Shown here one piece after another: positions 33,682 through 43,539 of a DNA stretch of 64,000 nt (position 1 is its first letter; every line of letters starts with the position of its first letter). Location of the stretch: NCBI RefSeq assembly GCF_039539345.1, contig NZ_BAABCY010000078.1, forward strand, positions 62,001-126,000, in the 5' to 3' direction. Origin of the DNA: Snuella lapsa. GTDB lineage: Bacteria; Bacteroidota; Bacteroidia; Flavobacteriales; Flavobacteriaceae. The translations under genes were made by a program, and so were the position numbers. The notes beneath the pieces were generated by a model that worked only from the letters and a program-made list of their open reading frames with translations, was not told the origin of the DNA and did no database searches.

Positions 33682-35697
33682 TTGGCTGTAAACGAGAAGG
33701 GCATATTGAATAGATCGTATTTTGTAGCAGGGTGTATGTTCATCTTTGGTATTGCTGTTGTGTTTAAGTTGTTGAGTATTCAATTTGTGCAAGGTGATAA
33801 ATATAGGGAATTGGTAGAGAAGCGTGCCGTTAAAAATGTGGTTATTCCAGCAAATAGAGGTAATGTATATGCTGATGACGGTAGTTTGTTGGCTACCTCA
33901 ATACCCAAATACAATATAGCTATTGATGCGGTGACCTCTTCAGTTAAAACTTTTGAGGCTAATATTAAGCCCTTATGTGATTCGTTGGCTAATTATTTGG
34001 GGAAAACATCAGCTTATTATCAAAAAGCAATACGTAAAGCACGTGCAAATGGGAATCAATACTATTTGTTGGTGAGGGATATAAGTTATAGCGATTATTT
34101 GCGTTTTCGCAATTTTCCATTACTGAGATTAGGAGCAAATAAAGGAGGACTGATTGTGGAACAAAAAGCGAAGCCTGAATTCCCAATGGGGAGCATAGCG
34201 AGGCGCACCATAGGATATGAGCGGTTTGATGAAGATGGGCATGTTGCAAGGGCTGGAATAAGCGGTGCTTTTGGGGAGAAATATTTAAGAGGTACAGACG
34301 GTAGGCGTTTGAAGCAGAAGATTGGTAAAGGGAAATGGAAGCCAATCACTGATTTTAATCAGGAAGAACCTAAAGATGGTTATGATGTCTATACCACCAT
34401 TAATGTTAATATTCAGGATATTGCGCATCATGCGCTTTTAGAGCAGTTAGAGAAGTATAAGGCTGATCATGGATGTGTAGTGGTTATGGAAACTAAAACG
34501 GGAGAAATAAAGGCGATTTCAAATTTGGGGCGTACTAGTAAAGGTTTTTATTACGAGCGCTTAAACTATGCTGTTGGAGAGAGTCATGAGTCTGGGTCTA
34601 CGTTCAAGCTTATGGCTGTAACTGCTGCCTTAGAGGATAAATTGATTGATACTAGTGACGTGGTGGATACCGAGAAGGGTGTTTTAAGTTTTTATGGAAA
34701 GAAAGTGCGTGATTCGCGTCGTGGCGGCTATGGGAAGATTTCGATTTCTGAAGCTTTTGAGGTGTCTTCAAATACCGGGATAGTTAAGGCTATTGATAAG
34801 GCATATGGTAAAAATCCTGAGAAGTTTGTGGATCGCTTGTATGCCATGCATCTTAATAAGGATCTGGATTTGCCTCTAATAGGTGAGCCTAAGCCGATTA
34901 TTCCTGATCCGAGAGTGAAAAATGGGCGTTGGAGTGGTATAGCCCTGCAGTGGATGGCTTATGGATATGGTGTGTCGTTTACGCCATTGCAAACCTTAGC
35001 TTTTTATAATGCGATTGCCAATGATGGAGAATTAGTTAAACCTCAATTTTTAAAAGAAGTTAAGGAATTTGACAAAGTAATTGAGCCATCTAAGAAAGTG
35101 GTAATTGATAAGCAAATATGTTCTAAGGAAACGGTGAAAAAGGTTAAGCAACTATTGAAAAATGTGGTTGAAAAAAAGCATGGAACAGGACATCGTCTGT
35201 ATTCTGAAAATTTTTCGATGGCAGGAAAGACAGGAACATGTCAAAAAGATTATGCGAAAAAGGACAAGATGAATTACATCTCTTCTTTCGCTGGCTTTTT
35301 TCCTGCAGATAAGCCCAAGTATTCTTGCATTGTGGTTATTCATGAGCCAGATAAAAGTGTCGGGTATTACGGAGCCGATGTTTCTGGTCCAGTGTTTGAA
35401 AAAATTGCGCAAAAAATATTTACAGATACGCCAATAGTTGATGAGGTGCAGTCGCTGGAAGTTAAAAATGCTTCAACGGAAAACGATCATGATAAATTTT
35501 ATGAAGCGGTTAAATTATATAAAACCGTTATGCCTAATGTTGTAGGGATGCCAGCTATGGACGCATTGGCGCTTTTAGAGAATATGGATGTTAAGGTAAA
35601 AGTGAAGTTAGAAGGAAATGGTGTGGTTAGAAAGCAGTCTATAGATAAAGATGCAAAGTTAAAGTTTAATCAGTTAGTTGTATTAAAGGCATCATGA
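33682..35697 (+). CDS. ftsI: Division transpeptidase (PBP/FtsI) with C-terminal PASTA domain
   Basis: The 671-residue class B penicillin-binding protein has one N-terminal helix (about 12-32), a dimerisation domain with RGNVYADDGSLLATSIPKY, and a transpeptidase domain. The active-site motifs are STFK with Ser306, SSN at 362-364 and KTG at 516-518. The last ~60 residues (MPNVVGMPAMDALALLENM) are a PASTA domain. It cross-links septal peptidoglycan with FtsW. The start is TTG at 33682, 4 bp after the FtsL-like stop, chosen because it gives the expected short cytoplasmic tail. The stop overlaps murE. Confidence 0.94.
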   Translation: MAVNEKGILNRSYFVAGCMFIFGIAVVFKLLSIQFVQGDKYRELVEKRAVKNVVIPANRGNVYADDGSLLATSIPKYNIAIDAVTSSVKTFEANIKPLCDSLANYLGKTSAYYQKAIRKARANGNQYYLLVRDISYSDYLRFRNFPLLRLGANKGGLIVEQKAKPEFPMGSIARRTIGYERFDEDGHVARAGISGAFGEKYLRGTDGRRLKQKIGKGKWKPITDFNQEEPKDGYDVYTTINVNIQDIAHHALLEQLEKYKADHGCVVVMETKTGEIKAISNLGRTSKGFYYERLNYAVGESHESGSTFKLMAVTAALEDKLIDTSDVVDTEKGVLSFYGKKVRDSRRGGYGKISISEAFEVSSNTGIVKAIDKAYGKNPEKFVDRLYAMHLNKDLDLPLIGEPKPIIPDPRVKNGRWSGIALQWMAYGYGVSFTPLQTLAFYNAIANDGELVKPQFLKEVKEFDKVIEPSKKVVIDKQICSKETVKKVKQLLKNVVEKKHGTGHRLYSENFSMAGKTGTCQKDYAKKDKMNYISSFAGFFPADKPKYSCIVVIHEPDKSVGYYGADVSGPVFEKIAQKIFTDTPIVDEVQSLEVKNASTENDHDKFYEAVKLYKTVMPNVVGMPAMDALALLENMDVKVKVKLEGNGVVRKQSIDKDAKLKFNQLVVLKAS

Positions 35698-37157
35698 TGG
35701 TGTTAAAAGACATATTATATAGAGTCCCTATAAACGCGGTGGTAGGTAGTACGGGAGTTGAAATTGATGCGATCGATTTTGATTCTCGTAATATCGCTGC
35801 CAATAATATGTTTGTTGCTATTCGTGGATACAAGGTCGATGGTCACGATTTTATAGAGTCGGCAATTAGCCAAGGGGCTAGTGTTGTAATTTGTGAAGTG
35901 ATGCCAGAGAAGATGACCGAAGGTATTACATATGTTGAAGTTGAGAATGCAAATAAGGCTTTGGCAATTATGGCTTCTAATTTTTATGGCGCACCATCGG
36001 AAAACTTAAAACTTGTAGGGGTAACAGGAACCAATGGAAAAACAACAATAGCCAGTTTGTTGTATCAGTTGTTTAAAGAAGCAGGTTTTAAAGTGGGCTT
36101 GTTGTCTACTGTTAAAATAATGGTGGACGATACAGTTTACAAGGCTACGCATACTACGCCCGATTCGCTGACGATTAATAAGTACTTAAAGGAAATGAAC
36201 GATGCCGGTGTTGAGTTTTGCTTTATGGAAGTGAGCTCGCATGGAATCCATCAAAGCAGGACAGAAGGTTTGTGTTTTGAAGGAGGGATATTTACCAACT
36301 TGTCCCATGATCACTTAGATTATCATAACACATTTGCAGAATACCGGGATGTGAAAAAGTCGTTTTTTGATGCATTGCCAGAAAAAGCCTTTGCCTTGGT
36401 TAATGTCGATGATAAAAACGGTTTGGTAATGCTTCAAAATACCAAGGCTAAGAAGTTTACTTATGCACTAAAGAACTATGCCGATTTTAGGGCTCAAATA
36501 CTAGAAAATCAGTTTAGTGGCCTATTGTTGAAAATCAACGATAGTGAAGTCTGGACCAGGCTCATTGGAAATTTTAATGCGTATAACGTATTGGCTATTT
36601 ATGCCACGGCAGAGTTGTTGGGGCTTGAAAAGGAAGAAATACTTCGTTTGTTGAGCTTGCTGGAAAGTGTAAGTGGACGCTTTCAGTATTTTATTTCAGA
36701 CGAAAAGATAACGGCTATCGTGGATTATGCACACACGCCCGATGCGCTTAAAAATGTACTGGAGACCATTAACAGTATACGTACAAAAAATGAGACCTTA
36801 ATAACCGTTGTTGGTTGTGGGGGTGATAGAGATAAGACAAAAAGACCAAAAATGGGACACATAGCTTCGGCATTAAGCACTAAAGTTGTGTTTACGAGTG
36901 ATAACCCTAGAAGCGAAGAGCCTGAAGCTATTTTAAAAGAGGTCGAGGCTGGTGTTGAACCTCAAAACTTTAAAAAGATTTTAACTGTAGAGGATAGAAG
37001 GCAAGCTATTAAGGTGGCTTGTCAAATGGCCCAGTCTAATGATATCATTCTTATAGCGGGTAAAGGACATGAAACGTATCAGGAAATAAAAGGAAAACGC
37101 TTTGATTTTGATGATTACAAGATCGTTCAGGAATTTTTAAAACAATTAGAAAAGTAG
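35694..37157 (+). CDS. murE: UDP-MurNAc-L-Ala-D-Glu:meso-diaminopimelate ligase
   Basis: The 487-residue ATP-dependent ligase adds the third stem-peptide residue. The ATP loop is GVTGTNGKTTIASLLYQLF (about residues 109-127), with THTTPDS for the UDP substrate and GHETYQEIKGKRFDF at the C-terminus. TSDNPRSEEP contains the DNPR motif that marks meso-DAP specificity in known MurE enzymes. The ATG overlaps the stop of the PBP gene (ATGA), showing coupling. It is soluble and cytoplasmic. Confidence 0.97.
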   Translation: MMVLKDILYRVPINAVVGSTGVEIDAIDFDSRNIAANNMFVAIRGYKVDGHDFIESAISQGASVVICEVMPEKMTEGITYVEVENANKALAIMASNFYGAPSENLKLVGVTGTNGKTTIASLLYQLFKEAGFKVGLLSTVKIMVDDTVYKATHTTPDSLTINKYLKEMNDAGVEFCFMEVSSHGIHQSRTEGLCFEGGIFTNLSHDHLDYHNTFAEYRDVKKSFFDALPEKAFALVNVDDKNGLVMLQNTKAKKFTYALKNYADFRAQILENQFSGLLLKINDSEVWTRLIGNFNAYNVLAIYATAELLGLEKEEILRLLSLLESVSGRFQYFISDEKITAIVDYAHTPDALKNVLETINSIRTKNETLITVVGCGGDRDKTKRPKMGHIASALSTKVVFTSDNPRSEEPEAILKEVEAGVEPQNFKKILTVEDRRQAIKVACQMAQSNDIILIAGKGHETYQEIKGKRFDFDDYKIVQEFLKQLEK

Positions 37158-37167
37158 TTTAAAGCCA

Positions 37168-38409
37168 ATGTTGTATTACTTATTTGAGTATTTAGAAAAG
37201 CAATTTCAGTTTCCAGGGGCTTCCCTATTTGGTTTTTTAACCTTTAGAGCGGCTTTTGCAATGATTTTGTCTTTGCTTATTTCAACCATTTACGGGAAAC
37301 GTATCATTCGTTTTTTACAAAAACAACAGGTGGGGGAAACCATTAGGGATCTTGGACTTAAAGGACAGGTGGAAAAAGCAGGGACACCTACCATGGGAGG
37401 GGTAATTATTATCCTTGCTACATTGATTCCTGTTTTTCTGTTGGCTAAATTGGAGAATGTATATATTATCCTTTTAATCGTTACAACCCTTTGGATGGGG
37501 ACTATTGGTTTTATTGATGATTATATTAAGAAATTTAAAAATGATAAAGAAGGCTTAAAGGGGCGCTTTAAAGTACTTGGTCAGGTAGGATTAGGGGTTA
37601 TTGTCGGTGCGACTTTGTTTTTTCATTCAGACGTAACCATAAAGGAAAAACTGCCATTGGCAGAGCAGCAACAAATATTGAGTGCAGATGCTAATGCAGC
37701 GCCCTCTAAGTTGTTTGGGGCAGAAATGCATTCTACAAAAACTACCATTCCTTTTGTAAAAGGGAACGAGTTTGATTACTCCGATATTATTACATGGATA
37801 CATCCAGATTTAAGTAAGTATGCTTGGGTCATTTTTATTTTGGTGACCATACTTATTGTAACAGCTGTGTCCAATGGGGCTAATCTTACTGATGGTATTG
37901 ACGGTTTGGCGGCGGGAACCTCGGCTATTATTGTACTTACCCTTGGGATTTTTGCATGGGTTTCCAGTAATATTATTTTTTCAGATTACTTGAATATTAT
38001 GTACATCCCGCGAGTGGAAGAAATCACAATTTATATAGCGGCTTTTGCAGGAGCACTTATAGGTTTCTTGTGGTACAATACATTTCCAGCCCAGGTTTTT
38101 ATGGGCGATACAGGGAGTCTGACAATTGGAGGTATTATTGCTGTTATAGCCATAGCGGTTAGAAAGGAATGGTTAATACCTGTATTGTGTGGCATTTTTG
38201 TGGCTGAGAATCTGTCGGTAGTACTTCAGGTAACTTGGTTTAAATATACCAGGAAAAAGTATGGGGAGGGGCGTCGCATATTTAAAATGGCACCACTGCA
38301 TCACCATTTTCAGAAATCGGGATATCATGAAAGCAAGATAACAACCCGTTTTTGGATCATTGGGATTCTATTGGCTATTATATCGATTGTCACGTTGAAG
38401 ATTAGATAG
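37168..38409 (+). CDS. mraY: Phospho-MurNAc-pentapeptide translocase
   Basis: The 413-residue polytopic membrane enzyme transfers phospho-MurNAc-pentapeptide to undecaprenyl phosphate, making lipid I. Motifs include KAGTPTMGGVIII, GFIDDYIKKFKND, NGANLTDGIDGLAAGT, VFMGDTGSLTIGG and MAPLHHHFQKSG. It is about 50 residues longer than E. coli MraY; the extra residues are mostly in a polar loop (about 155-205, SADANAAPSKLFGAEMHS), as is common in Bacteroidota. murD begins directly after its stop. Confidence 0.97.
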   Translation: MLYYLFEYLEKQFQFPGASLFGFLTFRAAFAMILSLLISTIYGKRIIRFLQKQQVGETIRDLGLKGQVEKAGTPTMGGVIIILATLIPVFLLAKLENVYIILLIVTTLWMGTIGFIDDYIKKFKNDKEGLKGRFKVLGQVGLGVIVGATLFFHSDVTIKEKLPLAEQQQILSADANAAPSKLFGAEMHSTKTTIPFVKGNEFDYSDIITWIHPDLSKYAWVIFILVTILIVTAVSNGANLTDGIDGLAAGTSAIIVLTLGIFAWVSSNIIFSDYLNIMYIPRVEEITIYIAAFAGALIGFLWYNTFPAQVFMGDTGSLTIGGIIAVIAIAVRKEWLIPVLCGIFVAENLSVVLQVTWFKYTRKKYGEGRRIFKMAPLHHHFQKSGYHESKITTRFWIIGILLAIISIVTLKIR

Positions 38410-39741
38410 ATGAAAAAGTTGGTTGTGCTTGGAGGAGGAGAAAGCGGTGTGGGAGCAGCACTTTTGGGAAAAGTAAAGAATTATGATGTTTTTGTCTCTG
38501 ATAAAGGAGTAATTAAAGAAAAATATAAAGACGTTCTTATACATAATGAGATTGAATGGGAGGAGGGTATGCATTCTGAAGCAAAGATTCTGAGTGCCGA
38601 TGTCGTTATGAAAAGCCCAGGGATACCAGATAAGGCTTCGTTGGTAAAGAAAATCAGGAAGCAAGGTGTTAAGGTTGTGTCCGAAATTGAGTTTGCTTCT
38701 GGGTATACTAATGCAACAATTGTTGGTATAACAGGTAGCAATGGTAAAACCACTACGGCAACTTTGACGCATCATATATTAAGCCAGGAGATAGAAGTGG
38801 GGCTAGCTGGTAATATTGGAGATAGCTTTTCGAAGCAAGTTCTCGAATATGATTATCCAAACTACGTGTTGGAGATTAGTAGTTTTCAGTTGGACGATAT
38901 CATTGACTTTAAGCCAGGCATAGCCGTAATTACCAATATCACGCCCGATCATTTAGATCGATACGATTACAAATTTGAAAATTACATCGCGTCAAAGTTT
39001 AGAATTGCCGAAAATCAGACAAAAGATGATTTTTTAATCTATGATGCAGATGATGAAGTAATAGTTAATTGGTTAAAAAAGTACCCAGTTCAATCGACAT
39101 TAGTACCATTTTCATTAACACAATTTGTGGAAAATGGTGTGTATTTAGATAAAGAAAATATAACAATAACAATAGATAACAATTATATAATTATGCCAAC
39201 AACAAGCCTGACATTAGAAGGGAAGCACAATGTTAAAAATGCTATGGCAGCCTCGGCTGTAGCGCACTTATTAAAAATAAGAAAACAAACCATTCGAGAA
39301 AGTTTGGAAAACTTCCAAGCGGTTGAGCATAGGTTAGAGCACGTTTTAAAAATTAATAAAGTGCAGTATATAAACGATTCCAAGGCAACCAATGTAAATG
39401 CTACATACTATGCTCTGGAAAGTATGGATGCGCCTACCGTTTGGATTGTTGGCGGAGAAGATAAAGGAAACAATTATGAAGAATTATTTTCGTTTGTAAA
39501 TGAAAAGGTGAAAGCTATTATTTGCTTAGGCGTAGATAACGAAAAGCTTATGCGAACCTTTGGTAACATGGTTGATGTTATTGTCGAGACTCAGTATATG
39601 AGTGAGGCAGTAAAGATAGCTTATAAAATTGCAGAGAGTGGAGATAATGTGTTATTGTCGCCCGCATGTGCAAGCTTTGATTTATTTGAAAATTATGAAG
39701 ATCGCGGGCGCCAGTTTAAGGAAGCCGTGAGAAACTTATAG
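38410..39741 (+). CDS. murD: UDP-MurNAc-L-alanine:D-glutamate ligase
   Basis: The 443-residue enzyme adds D-glutamate in the cytoplasm. The N-terminal Rossmann segment KLVVLGGGESGVGAALLG is followed by the ATP loop GITGSNGKTTTATLTHHIL, then ITPDHLDRYDYKFENY, LEGKHNVKNAMAASAVA, YINDSKATNVNATYYAL and LLSPACASFDLFENYEDRG. These are diagnostic for MurD. It abuts mraY with no gap. A 41-bp gap leads to ftsW. Confidence 0.97.
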   Translation: MKKLVVLGGGESGVGAALLGKVKNYDVFVSDKGVIKEKYKDVLIHNEIEWEEGMHSEAKILSADVVMKSPGIPDKASLVKKIRKQGVKVVSEIEFASGYTNATIVGITGSNGKTTTATLTHHILSQEIEVGLAGNIGDSFSKQVLEYDYPNYVLEISSFQLDDIIDFKPGIAVITNITPDHLDRYDYKFENYIASKFRIAENQTKDDFLIYDADDEVIVNWLKKYPVQSTLVPFSLTQFVENGVYLDKENITITIDNNYIIMPTTSLTLEGKHNVKNAMAASAVAHLLKIRKQTIRESLENFQAVEHRLEHVLKINKVQYINDSKATNVNATYYALESMDAPTVWIVGGEDKGNNYEELFSFVNEKVKAIICLGVDNEKLMRTFGNMVDVIVETQYMSEAVKIAYKIAESGDNVLLSPACASFDLFENYEDRGRQFKEAVRNL

Positions 39742-39782
39742 GTAAAATTAGGTATATGTGGTAGCGATATATTGTAAAAAAA

Positions 39783-40982
39783 GTGCAAGAAGTATTTAAA
39801 AACATAAAAGGAGATCGTTTAATTTGGGCAATAGCGGCGTTGTTGGCTATTTTCTCATTCTTACCTGTTTACAGTGCAGCTAGTGATTTGGCATACGATA
39901 CAGGAGATGGCAATACCTTTGTGTTTTTTGTCAAGCACTTTATGCATCTTTTCTTGGGGTTTGTAATTATGTATGGAGTTCATAAAATACCCTATCGTTA
40001 CTTTAGGGGGCTATCACTAATAATGATTCCCTTTGTTTTGGTGCTCTTGGTGGTTACAATGCTGCAAGGTACAGTTATGGGAGGTGCCAGTGCTAGTAGG
40101 TGGATTAGAATTCCGATTGTAGGTGTGTCTTTTCAAACATCTACTTTTGCCTTTGTGGTGCTTATGGTCTATGTAGCTCGGTATATGTCAAAGATTAAAG
40201 AAAAGACAATTACGTTTAAAGAGTCCATATTGCCCTTGTGGGGACCAGTATTTTTAGTGTTGGCTTTAATCTTGCCATCTAATTTTTCCACAGCAGCCAT
40301 TATGTTTTCTATGGTAACTGTATTGGTGTTTTTGGGAGGGTATCCCGTGCGTTATCTGGGGGTTATATTTGGTTTTGGGATTGTGGCCTTGGTATTTTTT
40401 ATAATGGTAGCAAAACTCACTACAGGACCTCTAAATGTAAAAGTTACTACTTGGGAGAATAGAATTAAGAATTATTCTAACGGAGAAGATACAGAGGCAG
40501 ATTATCAAATAGAAAAGGCTAAGATAGCCATTGCATCAGGAGGAATTCAAGGAGTAGGGCCTGGAAAAAGTATTCAAAAGAACTTTTTACCGCAGTCATC
40601 GTCCGATTTCATTTTTGCAATTATTGTTGAGGAATACGGTCTGATAGGAGGTTTTGTCTTGGTGATCTTGTATATGTGGTTACTGTTTAGAATTGTTATT
40701 GTATCGCAAAAAGCCGATACGGTTTTCGGGAAATTATTGGTGCTGGGGGTGGGCTTGCCTATAGTCTTTCAGGCATTTATTAATATGGCAGTAGCTGTTG
40801 AGCTGTTTCCTGTAACAGGACAAACGTTACCTTTAATTAGTAGTGGAGGAACCTCTATTTGGATGACCTGTTTGGCAATTGGAATTATATTGAGTGTAAG
40901 TGTAAAACGGGAAGAGATTAAAGAACAGGAAAAAGAAAGCTTTGAAGACAATCCGTTAGAAATTTTAACGGAAACGATATAA
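39783..40982 (+). CDS. ftsW: Septal peptidoglycan glycosyltransferase FtsW
   Basis: The 399-residue SEDS-family membrane protein has about ten helices. Key segments are RWIRIPIVGVSFQTSTFA, KAKIAIASGGIQGVGPGKS, LPQSSSDFIFAIIVEEYG and GQTLPLISSGGTSIWMTCL. The last is the SEDS signature. It polymerises lipid II together with the PBP encoded upstream. The start is GTG at 39783. The C-terminal ~25 residues are acidic and cytoplasmic. A dispersed-type hairpin follows before murG. Confidence 0.95.
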   Translation: MQEVFKNIKGDRLIWAIAALLAIFSFLPVYSAASDLAYDTGDGNTFVFFVKHFMHLFLGFVIMYGVHKIPYRYFRGLSLIMIPFVLVLLVVTMLQGTVMGGASASRWIRIPIVGVSFQTSTFAFVVLMVYVARYMSKIKEKTITFKESILPLWGPVFLVLALILPSNFSTAAIMFSMVTVLVFLGGYPVRYLGVIFGFGIVALVFFIMVAKLTTGPLNVKVTTWENRIKNYSNGEDTEADYQIEKAKIAIASGGIQGVGPGKSIQKNFLPQSSSDFIFAIIVEEYGLIGGFVLVILYMWLLFRIVIVSQKADTVFGKLLVLGVGLPIVFQAFINMAVAVELFPVTGQTLPLISSGGTSIWMTCLAIGIILSVSVKREEIKEQEKESFEDNPLEILTETI

Positions 40983-40999
40983 CATGAGTGACTAATCAT

Positions 41000-41035
41000 A
41001 AAACCTGCAAGGTTTTTTAAAGCCTTGTGGGTTTT
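41000..41035. repeat. Palindromic element between ftsW and murG
   Basis: AAAACC-TG-CAAGG pairs with CCTTG-TG-GGTTTT around a 10-nt AT-rich loop (41013-41022), giving a 6-bp and a 5-bp helix split by a 2x2 internal loop. I recall similar 'AACCTGCAAGGTTTT...AACCTTGCAGGTTT' palindromes scattered through Bacteroidota genomes. It has no T-run strong enough for a clear terminator. Only one copy is seen here. Confidence 0.5.
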
Positions 41036-41088
41036 GAAAAAAGATTGAAAAAAGAAGTTGTTTTCCTAGTAGGGAAAGATTAAAAGAA

Positions 41089-42183
41089 ATGAAAAGATAT
41101 AAGATCATATTGTCTGGAGGCGGAACAGGGGGGCATATTTACCCTGCCATCGCTATTGCCAACGAATTAAAAAAGCGATTCCCCGAAGCGGAGTTTTTGT
41201 TTGTTGGTGCCAAGGATCGTATGGAGATGGAAAAAGTGCCTCAGGCAGGATACGCTATCAAAGGTTTGTGGATTTCAGGAATTCAGCGACGATTAACATT
41301 AAAGAACCTGATGTTTCCGTTTAAGCTAATAAGTAGTTTGTGGAATGCCCGAAAAATTGTCAAGACTTTTAAGCCCGATGTGGTAATAGGGACTGGAGGT
41401 TTTGCCAGTGGTCCCATGCTGCAAGTGGCAGCGTCCAATAATGTGCCGTGCTTAATACAAGAACAAAATTCATTCCCGGGAATAACCAATAAACTATTGG
41501 CTAGGAAAGTAGATAAAATATGTGTGGCTTACGATGCTCTGGATCGTTTTTTTCCAGAAGATAAAATTATAAAAACGGGAAATCCAGTAAGACAAGATTT
41601 ATTAGATATTGATACGAAAGCAGTTGAAGCTAAAAATTTTTTCAACTTAAAGCATGGAAAGTATACGTTACTGGTGTTGGGAGGTAGTCTGGGGGCTAGA
41701 CGTATCAATGAGCTTATAGAGAAAGAATTGGATTTTTTAGATACTAAAAATGTTCAAATAATATGGCAATGTGGCAAGTTGTATTATCAGCAATATAGAA
41801 TTTATAACCATACCAAGGATGTGCAAGTCTATGAGTTCTTGAATAATATGGATTATGCTTATGCTGCAGCCGATATAGTTATATCAAGAGCCGGAGCAAG
41901 TTCGGTTTCCGAATTGTGTATTGTAGGTAAACCAGTAATTTTTATACCATCTCCTAATGTAGCCGAAGATCACCAGACTAAAAATGCAATGGCGATTGTA
42001 GAGCAGGATGCAGCAATGTTGATTCAGGAGAAAGATCTAGAAGTTGATTTTGAACATCGGTTTTCACAGCTTATAGCGTCTCCAGAAAAACAAAAACAGA
42101 TGGGGAGCAATATAAAGAAAATGGCATTGGTAAATGCAACAATTGAAATAGCGGACGAAGTAGAAAAACTTCTCAATAAATAG
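41089..42183 (+). CDS. murG: UDP-GlcNAc:undecaprenyl-PP-MurNAc-pentapeptide transferase
   Basis: The 364-residue GT28 enzyme converts lipid I to lipid II at the inner face of the membrane. The N-terminal glycine loop ILSGGGTGGHIYPAIAIA is followed by VIGTGGFASGPML, QEQNSFPGITNK, LVLGGSLGARRINEL, and the donor-binding block VISRAGASSVSELCIVGKP and AEDHQTKNA. Length is normal. A 106-bp gap with a hairpin lies upstream and murC follows 3 bp later. Confidence 0.97.
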   Translation: MKRYKIILSGGGTGGHIYPAIAIANELKKRFPEAEFLFVGAKDRMEMEKVPQAGYAIKGLWISGIQRRLTLKNLMFPFKLISSLWNARKIVKTFKPDVVIGTGGFASGPMLQVAASNNVPCLIQEQNSFPGITNKLLARKVDKICVAYDALDRFFPEDKIIKTGNPVRQDLLDIDTKAVEAKNFFNLKHGKYTLLVLGGSLGARRINELIEKELDFLDTKNVQIIWQCGKLYYQQYRIYNHTKDVQVYEFLNNMDYAYAAADIVISRAGASSVSELCIVGKPVIFIPSPNVAEDHQTKNAMAIVEQDAAMLIQEKDLEVDFEHRFSQLIASPEKQKQMGSNIKKMALVNATIEIADEVEKLLNK

Positions 42184-42186
42184 TAT

Positions 42187-43539
42187 ATGAATTTAAGCAG
42201 TATACATAATATTTATTTTGTTGGTATAGGAGGTATAGGTATGAGTGCCTTGGCACGTTATTTCAAGGCCAATGACAAGCAGGTTGCAGGCTACGATAAA
42301 ACGCAAACAGATATTACCAATAGTTTAGAAGAGTTGGGTGTTGCTGTACATTTTGAAGATGCTATTGAGAATATAGGAGATGCTTTCCTTGATAAAAGAA
42401 CGACTTTAGTGGTGTATACGCCGGCGGTTCCCAGAGACCATAAAGAACTTGAATATTTTAATGGTCATGGATTTGTTGTTTTAAAGCGCTCTCAGGTTTT
42501 AGGAATAATTACCCAAAATACATTTTGTTTGGCTGTAGCGGGTACCCATGGAAAAACTACCACTACCAGTATTTTGGGGCATTTAATGTTTGAAAGTAAT
42601 GTGGCATTGACAGCCTTCTTAGGAGGTGTTAGTGAAAATTATAATTCAAATTTAATTATCAAGGGTACCGAGGTTTCTGTGGTTGAGGCAGACGAGTTCG
42701 ATCGATCGTTTTTAACGCTTTCGCCAGATATTGCTTGTATTACTTCTATGGATGCTGACCATTTGGATATTTATGGAGTAGCCGATGCGTTGAATGAATC
42801 GTTTGCTGCCTTTGCAAAAAAAATAAAACCTAATGGTAAATTATTTGTTAAAAGGGGGTTGCCTTTACAAGGTATTACCTATGGTATAGAAGATGACTCC
42901 GATTATTCGGTTCAAAATATTAAAATAAAAAATGGTGCATATGTTTTTGATGTAAAAACACCAAAAACCATACTTAAAGATTTAGAGTTTAACTTACCGG
43001 GTAGACATAACCTGTCTAATGCGTTAATAGCTTTGGCGATGGCTGTAGAATATGGTTGCCCTTACCAGCAGCTCGCTAAAGCTTTAGCATCCTATAAGGG
43101 TGTTAAAAGACGTTTTACTTATCATATAAAGACCAAAGATATGGTGTTTATAGATGACTATGCCCACCATCCAGAAGAAATCAATGCAGTACATCAGGCG
43201 GTGCGCGAAATGTATCCAGACAAAAGGGTGTTGGCTATTTTTCAGCCACATTTATATACCAGAACACGTGATTTTGTTAATGAATTTGCCAAAAGCTTGT
43301 CGCAATTTGATGAGGTAATGCTGCTTGATATTTATCCGGCAAGAGAATTACCTATTGAGGGAGTGACATCGGAGTGGTTAATGGGTAAAATTAATTGTAC
43401 AAACAAACAAATGGTTAGCAAAGCGGAGTTGCTTGAAAAAATTCATGAAAGTAAGGCACAAGTTATGCTCACGATTGGAGCTGGTGATATAGGAGAACAA
43501 GTTAAATATATAAAAAAAGAATTTAGTGTCACAGAGTAA
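42187..43539 (+). CDS. murC: UDP-N-acetylmuramate:L-alanine ligase
   Basis: The 450-residue enzyme attaches L-alanine to UDP-MurNAc. VGIGGIGMSALARYFKAND is the N-terminal Rossmann site, AGTHGKTTTTSILGHL the ATP loop, VEADEFDRSFLTL, DADHLDIYG and PGRHNLSNALIALA the Mur-ligase signatures, and IDDYAHHPEEINA the C-terminal domain. THGKTTTT is specific to MurC rather than MurD/E. The ftsQ frame starts inside its last codons, a 14-bp overlap. Confidence 0.97.
   Translation: MNLSSIHNIYFVGIGGIGMSALARYFKANDKQVAGYDKTQTDITNSLEELGVAVHFEDAIENIGDAFLDKRTTLVVYTPAVPRDHKELEYFNGHGFVVLKRSQVLGIITQNTFCLAVAGTHGKTTTTSILGHLMFESNVALTAFLGGVSENYNSNLIIKGTEVSVVEADEFDRSFLTLSPDIACITSMDADHLDIYGVADALNESFAAFAKKIKPNGKLFVKRGLPLQGITYGIEDDSDYSVQNIKIKNGAYVFDVKTPKTILKDLEFNLPGRHNLSNALIALAMAVEYGCPYQQLAKALASYKGVKRRFTYHIKTKDMVFIDDYAHHPEEINAVHQAVREMYPDKRVLAIFQPHLYTRTRDFVNEFAKSLSQFDEVMLLDIYPARELPIEGVTSEWLMGKINCTNKQMVSKAELLEKIHESKAQVMLTIGAGDIGEQVKYIKKEFSVTE

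Noticed and set aside
41036..41088. Short direct repeat GAAAAAAGATT-like before murG
   Set aside because: Two imperfect A-rich copies only; simple-sequence coincidence in AT-rich DNA, and not a CRISPR or tandem array.
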